DNA of 64,000 nt from RBG-13-68-16 sp050018455. GTDB taxonomy: Bacteria; Acidobacteriota; Thermoanaerobaculia; Thermoanaerobaculales; Thermoanaerobaculaceae. Shown piece by piece: positions 43,303 through 52,994 of this stretch (its first letter is position 1; the number at the start of each line of letters is the position of its first letter). The position numbers were made by a program, and so were the translations under genes. The stretch is from assembly GCA_050018455.1 (NCBI GenBank), contig JBEKAA010000005.1:1-64000 (forward strand). Reading direction: 5' to 3'. Under the pieces are notes generated by a model. That model made no database searches. It saw only the letters and a program-made list of their open reading frames with translations, and was not told where the DNA came from.

Positions 43303-46300
43303 CTGCCCCGCCGACGCCCACACCTGACCCGAACCACGATCGGGCTCTTGCTCGCTGTGGCGCTCTGGATGGCCGCGGTGGCGGCCGCGCTCTGGGCCAT
43401 GGACCTTCCAAGCTCGCGCGCGTGGCTTGCCCGCAAGGTCGCCGAGAAGATCACCGCTGCGGCCGGGTTGCCCGTCCAGGTCGCAGACGTCCAGGTCTCT
43501 CTCACGCCCATCCGCCTGGTCGTGCGAGGGCTGGTGATCGGCCCGCCGCAAGCTCCGCTGGTCAAAGTGGCCGTGGCCGAGGTGCTGGTCGGCGACGTCC
43601 TTCTCGTGAACCGTGAGATCGGGATCGACCAGCTTCGGCTCAAGGGCGTCGTGGTGGACCTCGAGGAGCGGCCGGCATCGCAGGGAAGCACCGGGGGCGG
43701 GTGGATCCGGATTCTCGTGCGGCAGCTCGAGGTGCAGGACCTCGAGGTCAAGAGGATCGCACTTCCGGGCGGGGTGGTCCTCAAGGCGGCCGACGTGGAG
43801 GCGCGCTGGAACGGCACCCGGCGCCTGCCGATCAGCTCCGCGGTGGTGAGCATCGGCTCGTTGAGCGTGGAGGTCCCGGGCCTCGAACCGATATCGGGCT
43901 CGCTGATGGCATGGGGCCGGAAGACCGGTCAGGGGTGGGAGATCGGACGGCTGCGCAGCCGCGGAAAGGGCTGGACCGTGGACGCGCACTGCATCTCGAC
44001 CGTGACCAGAGTGACCGGAGAAGGCGCCGCTGGTGTCGAGCTCGGCGACCTCGACCGCACGTTGAGGATCGGCGCCGGCCTTGCCGGGCATGTGGATCTG
44101 CGCTGGAAGGGGAGCGTGAGGACGGGCGTGAAAGTGGTCGATTTTCGCGTGGACGCCGCCGTCTCGAGCCCGAAGGCCGAGGTCGTCGGACTCCATTTCG
44201 GGGACCTCGTCGGAGAGGCTCACGTCTCACCGGACGGGCTCGAGGGGTCGATTTCGCAGGCGACGTTCGCCGCCGGCGACCTCGAGGGCTCGTACACCCT
44301 CGGGAGCTTCGGCCCGCCGTGGCGCCACCGCGTCGCCGTCCGCGGCCAGGGCGTCGACCTCGGCCGGTTCCTGGGCGAGCTCGGCTCGCCGGATGCCGGT
44401 CTTTCCGCGCGCTCCCGGGTGAGTGCCGAAGTGACGTGGGACGGGGGCGCGTTCAAGGCCGGCTACGGCACCGGCATCGCCGACTTGCAGCCGGGCAGCG
44501 GCGAAGTTCCGGTTGCCGGCAGGGTCGTTGTCTCGCTCTCGCACGATGGGGCGCTCCAGTTCTCCGCGAAGAACACCACGCTGGCCGGCGCGCCGGTGCG
44601 CTGGGATGGGAAGCTCGCGCTCGGGAGCTGGGTGCCAAAGTGGAAAATTCAGGGCGAGAAGCTACCTGTGACCAGCATCGCCAGGCTCCTGCGGGGGTGG
44701 GTGGGAATCCAGGTCGTACCGCCGCAGCTCACCGGCGAAGCGGCCATCGACATCGGGCTCTCGGGCCCGTTCCGCGACCTGACCGTGGAGGGCAACGTCG
44801 CCCTCGCGCCGGTGGCGTTCGGGCCCGTCAACGCCGACGGCATCGAGGCGACCTTCCGCGTGGGGCAGGGTGTCCTGACCGTCGACCCAGGTGTGATCTA
44901 CGTCGGCGCGGGCCGGGTCACCGGTCGCGGTGAGCTTCGGTACGGGAAGGGCGGCGAGCTCGAGATCGAGTTCTCCGGTCAGGGGGTGCCCTTGGCGAGA
45001 ATGGTCGCGTGGGGAGGCGTGCACGCCCCGCTGGCGGGTCGGGTCGCCTTTCACGGGACGGTCGGCGGCAGCCTCGACGCCCCGATCGCCGAGGCGGACC
45101 TGCGCCTCTCCGGGGTGGCGGTGGTCGGCGTGCCGTTCGGCGATGGGGTCGGCCACGTCCGGCTCGCCGACAGGGTCGTGAAGGTCTCGAAGATCGCCGT
45201 CGGCCCCTTCTCAGCCTCCGCCGAGGTGAACCTGGCCAAGCGGGAGGCGGTGGTAGATGCGTCGCTTTCGGGGTTCGGACTGGAGGCGATCTCTCCGCCG
45301 CTCGCCCGCATGGCCGGAGGCTCCCTCGATTGCACGCTCCACGGTGCCTTCCCCTTCGACAGCCCGGCCGGCAGGCTCGATGTCGCCAGCGCCAAGGGCG
45401 CACGCGGCCTGGTGGAGCTGGACGCCCAGGGCGTCCGCCTCGAGGTGGAACGTCCCGGCGTTTGGAGGATCGCTGGCGCCCTGCGCCGCGAGAAGGGCGA
45501 GTTCCGGGGGAAACTCGACTACGGGGTGGAGTCCTGGCGGCTCCTGGCTCAAGATCTTGCCGGGGCGGAACTGCCTATCGATGGCCGGATGTCGGGGGAG
45601 GCGGAGGTCCGTCTTGCTCCTCCTCGACCCGCTCACATCGACGGTGTCGTGAACGAGCTCATCTTTTCCGTAGAGGGCGAGCAGGCGACCCTCGCGGAGC
45701 CGGCCCGCTTCGTGATCGACGGCGGAGCCATTCGCCTCGAAGGACTTACGGTGACCGGGAAGCGGTCGAGCCTTCTTGCGCGGGTGGCCAGGAGCAGCGA
45801 TGGAGCGCTGTCCGGGAACGTTTCGGGCGAACTGCCGGCAGCGCTGCTCGCGCTGGTATGGCGCGACTCCAAGCCCTCGGGCCGAGTCGAACTCTTGGGC
45901 GAGATCGCCGGGACCGACTCCGCGCCGAGGTTCGAGGGCACGGCGCGCGTGTCCGACGGCGCCCTCCGCGTGCCGGGCGTGCCCGAGGCCGTGACCAGGA
46001 TCAGCGGCGTCCTCGAGTTCATCCCGGAGGCCATCAAGCTCGACGGGCTTTCCTTTTCGGTCCTGGGCGGTTCGGGAGTGTGCAACGGCCGGATCTACCT
46101 GAGCCCCCAGTTGAGTCTCGACCTGGAGATGCACCTCGACGCCGTCCACTGGCCGCTCATCACCGGCCTGACGCCGATCCTGACCGGGGACGTACGGTTG
46201 GTCGGAGGCCTGCAAAGCCTATCGCTTTCCGGAAAGGCTGCCCTGAAGCACACGGTGTTCCGCCGGGACCTCGACCTCCAAAAGCTGGTGGTCGAGCAGA

Positions 46301-47058
46301 TGCGAACACCGGAGCGCATGCGCGCCACGGAAGGCACGCCGATGGTTCTCAACCTGGAGGTAGATGTCCCGAGCACACTCGAAGTCGACACGCCGCTTGC
46401 CAGGCTGACGGCGATGGGAGAGCTCCGCGTCGTCGGAACAACGGCGCGGTACGGTGTTCTGGGACGCCTCGAGGCGCTGCCAGGGGCCGAGCTCGAGTTT
46501 GCCGGCAACCGCTACGAGCTGGACCGGGGCACGGTCACGTTCACGAGCCCCGATCGCATCGAGCCGCACCTCGACATCCTCGCCCGCACCACCGTGCAGA
46601 CCTTCGAGGTGACGGTGGGGCTCAACGGCACGCTTGACCGCTTGACGTCGACCTTCACGTCGAACCCGCCGTTGCCTGAGATGGACGTGATCTCCCTGAT
46701 CTCGACGGGTCGAAAGGCGGACGCCGCCGGGCAGTCAGGAGCGGGAGCCGTCGCATCTTCGTTCCTGACCGACCAGCTCACGGGCGCGGTGACGAACCGT
46801 GCCCGGACGCTTCTCGACGTGGACCAGATGCGGGTCGATCCATTCGCGGCCACCCAGACCGGCGACCCGACGGCACGCCTGACGGTCGTCAAGCAGATGA
46901 ACAGGGACTGGACCGTGACGATGTCCACGAACCTGACCTCGAACAGCGAACAGGTCATCACCAGTCGGTGGCGCCTCGCGCAGGGCGTCTACTTGGAAGC
47001 CAACCGCGAGCTGGACGGCTCGTATTCGCTGGAGGTGAAGTGGCAACACCGCTACTGA
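43303..47058 (+). CDS. tamB: TamB-like translocation and assembly protein
   Basis: An AsmA/TamB (DUF490-type) envelope protein of about 1251 residues, expected to span the periplasm. An N-terminal signal anchor (TIGLLLAVALWMAAVAAALWAM) is followed by very long beta-rich repeats. A C-terminal TamB domain carries VTFTSPDRIEPHLDILARTTVQ, LPEMDVISLISTG and LEVKWQHRY. No ATG precedes the anchor; CTG at 43303 has GGGAGGG five bases upstream and gives the basic N-terminus LPRRRPHLTRTT. TTG at 43348 is the conservative alternative. The 3' end overlaps the Omp85 gene by 19 bases. Confidence 0.88.
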   Translation: MPRRRPHLTRTTIGLLLAVALWMAAVAAALWAMDLPSSRAWLARKVAEKITAAAGLPVQVADVQVSLTPIRLVVRGLVIGPPQAPLVKVAVAEVLVGDVLLVNREIGIDQLRLKGVVVDLEERPASQGSTGGGWIRILVRQLEVQDLEVKRIALPGGVVLKAADVEARWNGTRRLPISSAVVSIGSLSVEVPGLEPISGSLMAWGRKTGQGWEIGRLRSRGKGWTVDAHCISTVTRVTGEGAAGVELGDLDRTLRIGAGLAGHVDLRWKGSVRTGVKVVDFRVDAAVSSPKAEVVGLHFGDLVGEAHVSPDGLEGSISQATFAAGDLEGSYTLGSFGPPWRHRVAVRGQGVDLGRFLGELGSPDAGLSARSRVSAEVTWDGGAFKAGYGTGIADLQPGSGEVPVAGRVVVSLSHDGALQFSAKNTTLAGAPVRWDGKLALGSWVPKWKIQGEKLPVTSIARLLRGWVGIQVVPPQLTGEAAIDIGLSGPFRDLTVEGNVALAPVAFGPVNADGIEATFRVGQGVLTVDPGVIYVGAGRVTGRGELRYGKGGELEIEFSGQGVPLARMVAWGGVHAPLAGRVAFHGTVGGSLDAPIAEADLRLSGVAVVGVPFGDGVGHVRLADRVVKVSKIAVGPFSASAEVNLAKREAVVDASLSGFGLEAISPPLARMAGGSLDCTLHGAFPFDSPAGRLDVASAKGARGLVELDAQGVRLEVERPGVWRIAGALRREKGEFRGKLDYGVESWRLLAQDLAGAELPIDGRMSGEAEVRLAPPRPAHIDGVVNELIFSVEGEQATLAEPARFVIDGGAIRLEGLTVTGKRSSLLARVARSSDGALSGNVSGELPAALLALVWRDSKPSGRVELLGEIAGTDSAPRFEGTARVSDGALRVPGVPEAVTRISGVLEFIPEAIKLDGLSFSVLGGSGVCNGRIYLSPQLSLDLEMHLDAVHWPLITGLTPILTGDVRLVGGLQSLSLSGKAALKHTVFRRDLDLQKLVVEQMRTPERMRATEGTPMVLNLEVDVPSTLEVDTPLARLTAMGELRVVGTTARYGVLGRLEALPGAELEFAGNRYELDRGTVTFTSPDRIEPHLDILARTTVQTFEVTVGLNGTLDRLTSTFTSNPPLPEMDVISLISTGRKADAAGQSGAGAVASSFLTDQLTGAVTNRARTLLDVDQMRVDPFAATQTGDPTARLTVVKQMNRDWTVTMSTNLTSNSEQVITSRWRLAQGVYLEANRELDGSYSLEVKWQHRY

Positions 47059-49802
47059 GCGCGCTCGCGGTCGCCGCCCTCGGCTGGGGGACGGTCCCGA
47101 TCGCCCAGGTCGTGATTGACGCTCCCGGCATTGCGGACGCGGATCGCCTTCGCGGCGTTTTCGGGGTAACCGAAGGCAGCATGCTGTCGCGGCCCGAGAT
47201 TCGAGCGGGCGTGGAAGCGCTTCTCGCAACGGGCGAGGTCGAGGACGCCGTGGTGGACGTCGACAGCACTCCGGCCGGAGCGCTCATCCATGTGCGCGTC
47301 CAACCGGCCTCGCGCGTCCGCTCGGTGGAGATCCTCGGAGTCTCCAAGGGCGAGGCAAAGAGGGTGTCGGCCGCGCTCGCGCTGTCGAAGAACGTGCCGC
47401 TGAGAATAGGTTCCTTCGAGGCAGCCCTCGAACGCGCCCGACAGCTGCTGCGCGAACGCGGCTATCCTCGCGCCGCGATCGAGCCCGATCTCGAGTTCGA
47501 AAGGGACAATGGGTTCGTGGCGGTGGTCCTGCATGTCCACCTCGGCGCCCCTATTACCGTTCGGGAGCTTTCGGCCCCGGGCGCGGCCCTGGCGACTGAG
47601 AAGCTGTGGGAGATCTGCAAGCTGAATCCCGGGCAGATTCTGACTGCACAGGACCTGGAAGGGGCGAGGCGCCGCCTGACCGAGTTCTTGCGGCGGGGTG
47701 GGTTCTGGGGGGTCGAGTTGGATTCGGCGGAGGTGAGCGAGGGTCCTGCGGGCGCGTCGGTCGGCTTCGCGGTGCAACGGGGCCCGCACTGGACCCTCCG
47801 CCTCCAGGGGCTCAAACGGACCAAATCCGTCGAGGTCGAGGCGCTGCCGTTCGTGCGCGGCGAAGAGACGTTCGGCGAGGCTGCCCTCGACTCGATTGTG
47901 ACGCGCCTGCGGGTCTACCTTCAGCGGCAAGGCAGATTGCTCGCCAAGGTCGATGGCAGCGTGACGGGCGACGGCGATGGGAGAGTGCTGGCCCTGACGG
48001 TCGATCCCGGACCGCTCACGCCCATCCTGGGAGTCCGATTTCCCGGCGCGCATACGCTCCCGGAGCGGCAGATGCGCGAGAAGATCGGTGCGCGTCCGGG
48101 CCACTACTGGCGCTGGGGCGGCGAGCCCGTAGACGAGGAAACGCTGGTCGCCGACGCCTCGTCGCTTCTCGGGATCCTGCGCGATGCCGGTCTCGCCGAT
48201 GCAAAGGTCGCGGACCCCCGAATCGTCCCCGGGCGGGGTGGGGTCGAGATCGAGTTCGCGATCGAGGAGGGGACTCGGCGCACCGTCGAGCGGCTCGAGG
48301 TCGAGGGCTTTCCACCGAGCCTGAAGCAGCCCCGTATGCTGTTGAAGGTCGGCGGTCCCTGGAGCGATCGCGCCGAGGAGCAGGCGCGACTCGCCCTCGA
48401 GTCCGTCATGCAGGAAAAGGGCTATGCCGACGCGACGGTCACGGCGTCGCACGATTGCGGACCGGAGCACTGCTCGGTGACACTGGTCGCCGAGCCGGGC
48501 GCGCCGTCGGTGATCGGCCGGGTCGTCGTCGCTGGTCTCGTCAAGACGCGCCGGGCGGTCGTCGACACGGTCTCAGGCATCAAGGCGGGGCAGATCGCAG
48601 GACCCGAGGCCCAGCTCGCGGCTCAGAGGCGGCTGCTCGGGCTCGGGATCTTCGAGAGGGTCGACCTGCACCCGATTCCCGGCCAGGACTCAGGCCCGAG
48701 TCGGGGCCTCGTCCTCGACCTCAAGGAGGGGCCGAGCCAGGCGCTGTCGTACGGTGTCGGCTACAACACCGAGCAGAAGGTGCAGCTCTCCGTGAGCTGG
48801 TCCGAGCTCAGCCTGTTCGGAACAGCTCGCAGCCTTTCGCTCGATCTGCGGTTCTCCAGCCAGGAGAAGAGAGTTCAAGCCACGTACCGCGAGCCCGAGC
48901 GGCTCAGCCTGCTGGGCATCCCGACCTGGGTGTCGGTATACCGCAGCCAGGACTATTACACGGGCTACGACGTCCTCCAACGCGGCATGTGGATCGAGTT
49001 CGGCGACCATTTCAGGAGGCCTTTCCGCACCATCGTTCGCTACGAGTACCTCATTGTCGATCCCACGGGGCCTCCCGACATCCTGAGCCAGATCGAGAGG
49101 GAGCAGCAGCAAGACAAGATCGCGTCGATCACCCCGAGCATCGAGTGGGACACGCGGGACGACATCTTCTCCCCCCATCGCGGCGTCTACCTGTCGTTTT
49201 CGTGGAAGAGCGCCTTCAAGATGCTCCAGGCCAACGCGGCGTTCAACAAGTTCATGGCTTCGGCATCGGCGTTCGCTCCGGCGCAGGGCGGGGTGTTGGC
49301 CGTGACGATTCAGGGGGGCGCGATCCAGCCTCGCACCAGCGTGGCAGGGGTTCCCGACAACCTGGAGATCCCGATCAACGAGAGGTTCTTCGCCGGCGGC
49401 CGCGTCTCTCAGCGGGCTTTCTATACCGACCTGCTCGGAATACCGGGCCAGACTCTTCAATGCCAGCCGTCGTCGAACAGCTCGACTCCGGGCTGCACTC
49501 TGATCGGGACGGGGGGAGCGGGGCTGCTGCTCGCCAGCACCGAGTGGCGGTTCCCGGTCTACGGGCCCGTGGGTGGGAACCTCTTCGTGGACGGGGGGAA
49601 CGTCTGGCAGGCGTGGCGGGAGGTGGACGTCAGTGCGATGCGCTGGGGAGCCGGTCTGGGCGTGCGCGTCGACACCCCCATCGGGCCGTTGCGTCTGGAG
49701 TACGGCTGGAAGCTCGACAGAAAGAGCTTCGTAGCGTCGGACGGGACGATCGTGCGTGAGTCACCGGGCGAGCTCTTCCTCTCGTTCGGGAACCCGTTCT
49801 AG
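47040..49802 (+). CDS. Omp85-family outer membrane assembly protein (TamA/BamA-like)
   Basis: A 920-residue Omp85 protein. Several POTRA-like units precede the barrel (for example PASRVRSVEILGVSKGEAKRV and VVAGLVKTRRAVVDTVSGIKAG). The C-terminal ~350 residues are the 16-strand barrel, with VGYNTEQKVQLSVSWSE, EWDTRDDIFSPHRGVYL, GGRVSQRAFYTD, GNLFVDGGNVW, GLGVRVDTPIGPLRLEYGW and a terminal Phe. GTG 47040 has GGAGGTGA just upstream and overlaps tamB, so the pair works as a TamA-TamB-like export module. The POTRA number exceeds that of classical TamA, so BamA identity cannot be excluded. Confidence 0.9.
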   Translation: MATPLLSALAVAALGWGTVPIAQVVIDAPGIADADRLRGVFGVTEGSMLSRPEIRAGVEALLATGEVEDAVVDVDSTPAGALIHVRVQPASRVRSVEILGVSKGEAKRVSAALALSKNVPLRIGSFEAALERARQLLRERGYPRAAIEPDLEFERDNGFVAVVLHVHLGAPITVRELSAPGAALATEKLWEICKLNPGQILTAQDLEGARRRLTEFLRRGGFWGVELDSAEVSEGPAGASVGFAVQRGPHWTLRLQGLKRTKSVEVEALPFVRGEETFGEAALDSIVTRLRVYLQRQGRLLAKVDGSVTGDGDGRVLALTVDPGPLTPILGVRFPGAHTLPERQMREKIGARPGHYWRWGGEPVDEETLVADASSLLGILRDAGLADAKVADPRIVPGRGGVEIEFAIEEGTRRTVERLEVEGFPPSLKQPRMLLKVGGPWSDRAEEQARLALESVMQEKGYADATVTASHDCGPEHCSVTLVAEPGAPSVIGRVVVAGLVKTRRAVVDTVSGIKAGQIAGPEAQLAAQRRLLGLGIFERVDLHPIPGQDSGPSRGLVLDLKEGPSQALSYGVGYNTEQKVQLSVSWSELSLFGTARSLSLDLRFSSQEKRVQATYREPERLSLLGIPTWVSVYRSQDYYTGYDVLQRGMWIEFGDHFRRPFRTIVRYEYLIVDPTGPPDILSQIEREQQQDKIASITPSIEWDTRDDIFSPHRGVYLSFSWKSAFKMLQANAAFNKFMASASAFAPAQGGVLAVTIQGGAIQPRTSVAGVPDNLEIPINERFFAGGRVSQRAFYTDLLGIPGQTLQCQPSSNSSTPGCTLIGTGGAGLLLASTEWRFPVYGPVGGNLFVDGGNVWQAWREVDVSAMRWGAGLGVRVDTPIGPLRLEYGWKLDRKSFVASDGTIVRESPGELFLSFGNPF

Positions 49803-49985
49803 GGACAGTTAACAGTTGACAGTTGACAGTTGACAGTCAAGAGCGAGCAGCCAGAGGCTCTGGCTCCACCAGGTGTGGATCTCGGGTGGGTGGGGGGACT
49901 GTCGACTGTCGACTGGGAGGTCGGGCGGTCGGAGACTGGTGACTGGGTGGGCGGGAGGGGGAACCCCCAAGGTCTTGGGCTGGAC
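49802..49985. repeat. AGTTGAC heptamer array with G4 motifs
   Basis: The left arm (49803-49840) is AGTTAAC, AGTTGAC x3, AGTC. The right part (49884-49970) mixes CTGTCGA units with GGGTGGGTGGGGGG (49884-49897) and GGGTGGGCGGGAGGGGG (49945-49961), both quadruplex motifs. It lies between the Omp85 and GWxTD genes. Confidence 0.88.
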
Positions 49986-50046
49986 AAGAGGTGTATCCTT
50001 CGATGCCCTGCGGCGGGACCCGCGGGGTGGAAAAGAGGGGAGCTTC

Positions 50047-51522
50047 ATGCACCGTGCATTCGTCCTCGTCGCTTTTGCGGCCGGAGTGTTCGCCTCCGTC
50101 GCAGGTGCGCAGCTGTCTCAGCCATTCAAGGACTTCCCGAACGGCCCCGCCGGGTTCGTGATGACCGACAACGAGAAGAAGGCCTTCGCCCAGCTCAAGA
50201 GCGACTCCGAGGCGCAGGCTTGGATCGAGCTGTTCTGGGCCAAGCGCGACCCGGACCTCAACACGATCGAGAACGAGTACAAGCAGGACTTCGATCTGCG
50301 AGTAACCGCCGCCGACAAGATGTTCTCGATGGAGAAGATCAAGGGCAGCATGTCGGACCGGGGCAAGGTCCTCATCCTCATGGGCAAACCCCTGAGCCTG
50401 CAGAACGTGAAGGGCGCCGCGGAGGAGGAGGAGGGGAGCCGGCCCTCATTCATCGCCCGCGGCGCGACCCAGATCTGGACGTACACCAAGGACGGGAAGC
50501 CCCCGGCGAAGAAGAGCGACGCGATTCTGTTTGTGTTCACCGAGAGTCGGCCGGGGTTGGGCGACTATCTGCTCGACCGCGCGGACATGCGCAACAAGCA
50601 GTCCCTGAAACTTCTCGCTGCCAGGGTCGACGAGCTGCTCAAGAACCCCAAGCTCACCGAAGTCCCGCGCATGGGTTTGCTGCCCGGGACCAAGGCTGCG
50701 ACGATGGCGCAGCAGGCCATTTTCGACACGCAGCCGCGCCCGTGGCCGCAGCAGGGCGCCGCGATCGTGACCGGCTCCGGGGTTCGCAGCGAATCCTCGC
50801 ACCCGATCTGGGTCTGGGTGCAGCTCCCCGACGCCGTTCCCCCGGCGACGCAGGCGATCGGTCGTGTGCGCAAGGCGGAGGGGGGCGATGTCGTCGGCAG
50901 CTTCGTGGCTTCCGTGACCCCGGTGAGCATCCCGGGCGGGCGTGCGTACGAGTTCTCCCTGCCTGCCGGACCGGGCGACTGGAAGGTGGACCTGGCGCTG
51001 TCCAGCGACGCCGGTCCGATCGCCATCACAACAGCGGACGCGAAGAACGAGCCGGCGCCGGCGGACGGCCCCTACATCTCACCAATCATCTGGAGCGCGG
51101 ATATCCGGCAGTCGGGCCAGGCCCACCTCGGCGATGCCTTCCACCTGGGCGGGATGCAGATGATCCTGCGCCTGGACAACAAGTACAAGCAGGACGAGAA
51201 CATAACCTATGGGGCGTACGTGGTGCGGCCGAGCCTCGACGACAAGGGCGAGCCGGCGGTCGAACTGAAAGTCGCCCTCTACTCCGGAGGGAAGAAGCAC
51301 GACGAACGGGCGTTCCAGGTAGTGCCCGGGCTGAAGCTCAGCGGGGACATCTGGGCCTACGGCCAGCAACTGCCGCTCTCGGGGTTCCGCCGAGGGATGG
51401 ACTTTGAGCTCGAGGTGACGATGCGCGATGCCAAGACAGGCGTCCAGCGCACGCAGAAGATCCCGTTCACGGTGCCGAAGGAGGATTCGACGGCGGCTGC
51501 GCCGGCGGCACCGCCGAAGTAA
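50047..51522 (+). CDS. GWxTD-domain secreted protein
   Basis: A 491-residue exported protein with a signal peptide (AFVLVAFAAGVFASVAGAQ). The N-terminal GWxTD-type domain is seen in FVMTDNEKKAFAQLKSDSEA, AWIELFWAKRDPDLNTIENEY and DRGKVLILMGKP. The C-terminal half is beta-rich (PYISPIIWSADIRQSGQAHL) and probably an Ig-like envelope module. GGGGAG precedes the ATG. This domain is common in Acidobacteriota and related phyla; its function is unknown. The ribBA ATG is one base after its stop. Confidence 0.88.
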   Translation: MHRAFVLVAFAAGVFASVAGAQLSQPFKDFPNGPAGFVMTDNEKKAFAQLKSDSEAQAWIELFWAKRDPDLNTIENEYKQDFDLRVTAADKMFSMEKIKGSMSDRGKVLILMGKPLSLQNVKGAAEEEEGSRPSFIARGATQIWTYTKDGKPPAKKSDAILFVFTESRPGLGDYLLDRADMRNKQSLKLLAARVDELLKNPKLTEVPRMGLLPGTKAATMAQQAIFDTQPRPWPQQGAAIVTGSGVRSESSHPIWVWVQLPDAVPPATQAIGRVRKAEGGDVVGSFVASVTPVSIPGGRAYEFSLPAGPGDWKVDLALSSDAGPIAITTADAKNEPAPADGPYISPIIWSADIRQSGQAHLGDAFHLGGMQMILRLDNKYKQDENITYGAYVVRPSLDDKGEPAVELKVALYSGGKKHDERAFQVVPGLKLSGDIWAYGQQLPLSGFRRGMDFELEVTMRDAKTGVQRTQKIPFTVPKEDSTAAAPAAPPK

Positions 51523-51523
51523 G

Positions 51524-52744
<1,221 letters not shown>

Positions 52745-52762
52745 GGCCGTCCGAGGCCTCGC

Positions 52763-52946
52763 ACGTTCACACGTTCAACAGCAGCAGAGGCGCCGAGGGG
52801 CAGAGGAGCAGAGGAGAAGGTAACGACCTCAGCTTGAGGCGCTCGTTGCTGCACCGCTCCCACGCCGTCTTGAGCTCCTCTGCTCCTCCGCACCCACGCT
52901 CCTCTGCTCGTCGTCAGGTCCAGAACCTTCGAACCCTCGAACCTGC
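52763..52946. repeat. Nested composite inverted repeat (octamer outside, CAGAGGAG inside)
   Basis: Outer octamer units (CACGTTCA-type) lie at 52763-52780 with CGAACCCTCGAACC at 52929-52942. An inner 8-bp purine array CAGAGGAG/CGAGGGGC runs at about 52780-52822 with its inverse (CTCCTCTGCTCC) at 52876-52912. The central spacer is about 50 bp. Confidence 0.85.
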
Positions 52947-52982
52947 CTGACGCGCAACTCCTCCCTCCCCACTTGGGTGGTG

Positions 52983-52988
52983 TAGCAT
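52983..52988 (+). promoter_or_regulatory. -10 box for leaderless permease message
   Basis: TAGCAT ends six bases before the ATG at 52995, the same spacing as at nadK and the acyltransferase gene. Confidence 0.45.
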
Positions 52989-52994
52989 CACTAG

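Noticed and set aside
51428..51523. Arg-rich N-terminal extension of RibBA
   Set aside because: It overlaps the end of the GWxTD gene in another frame; the family N-terminus begins at ATG 51524.
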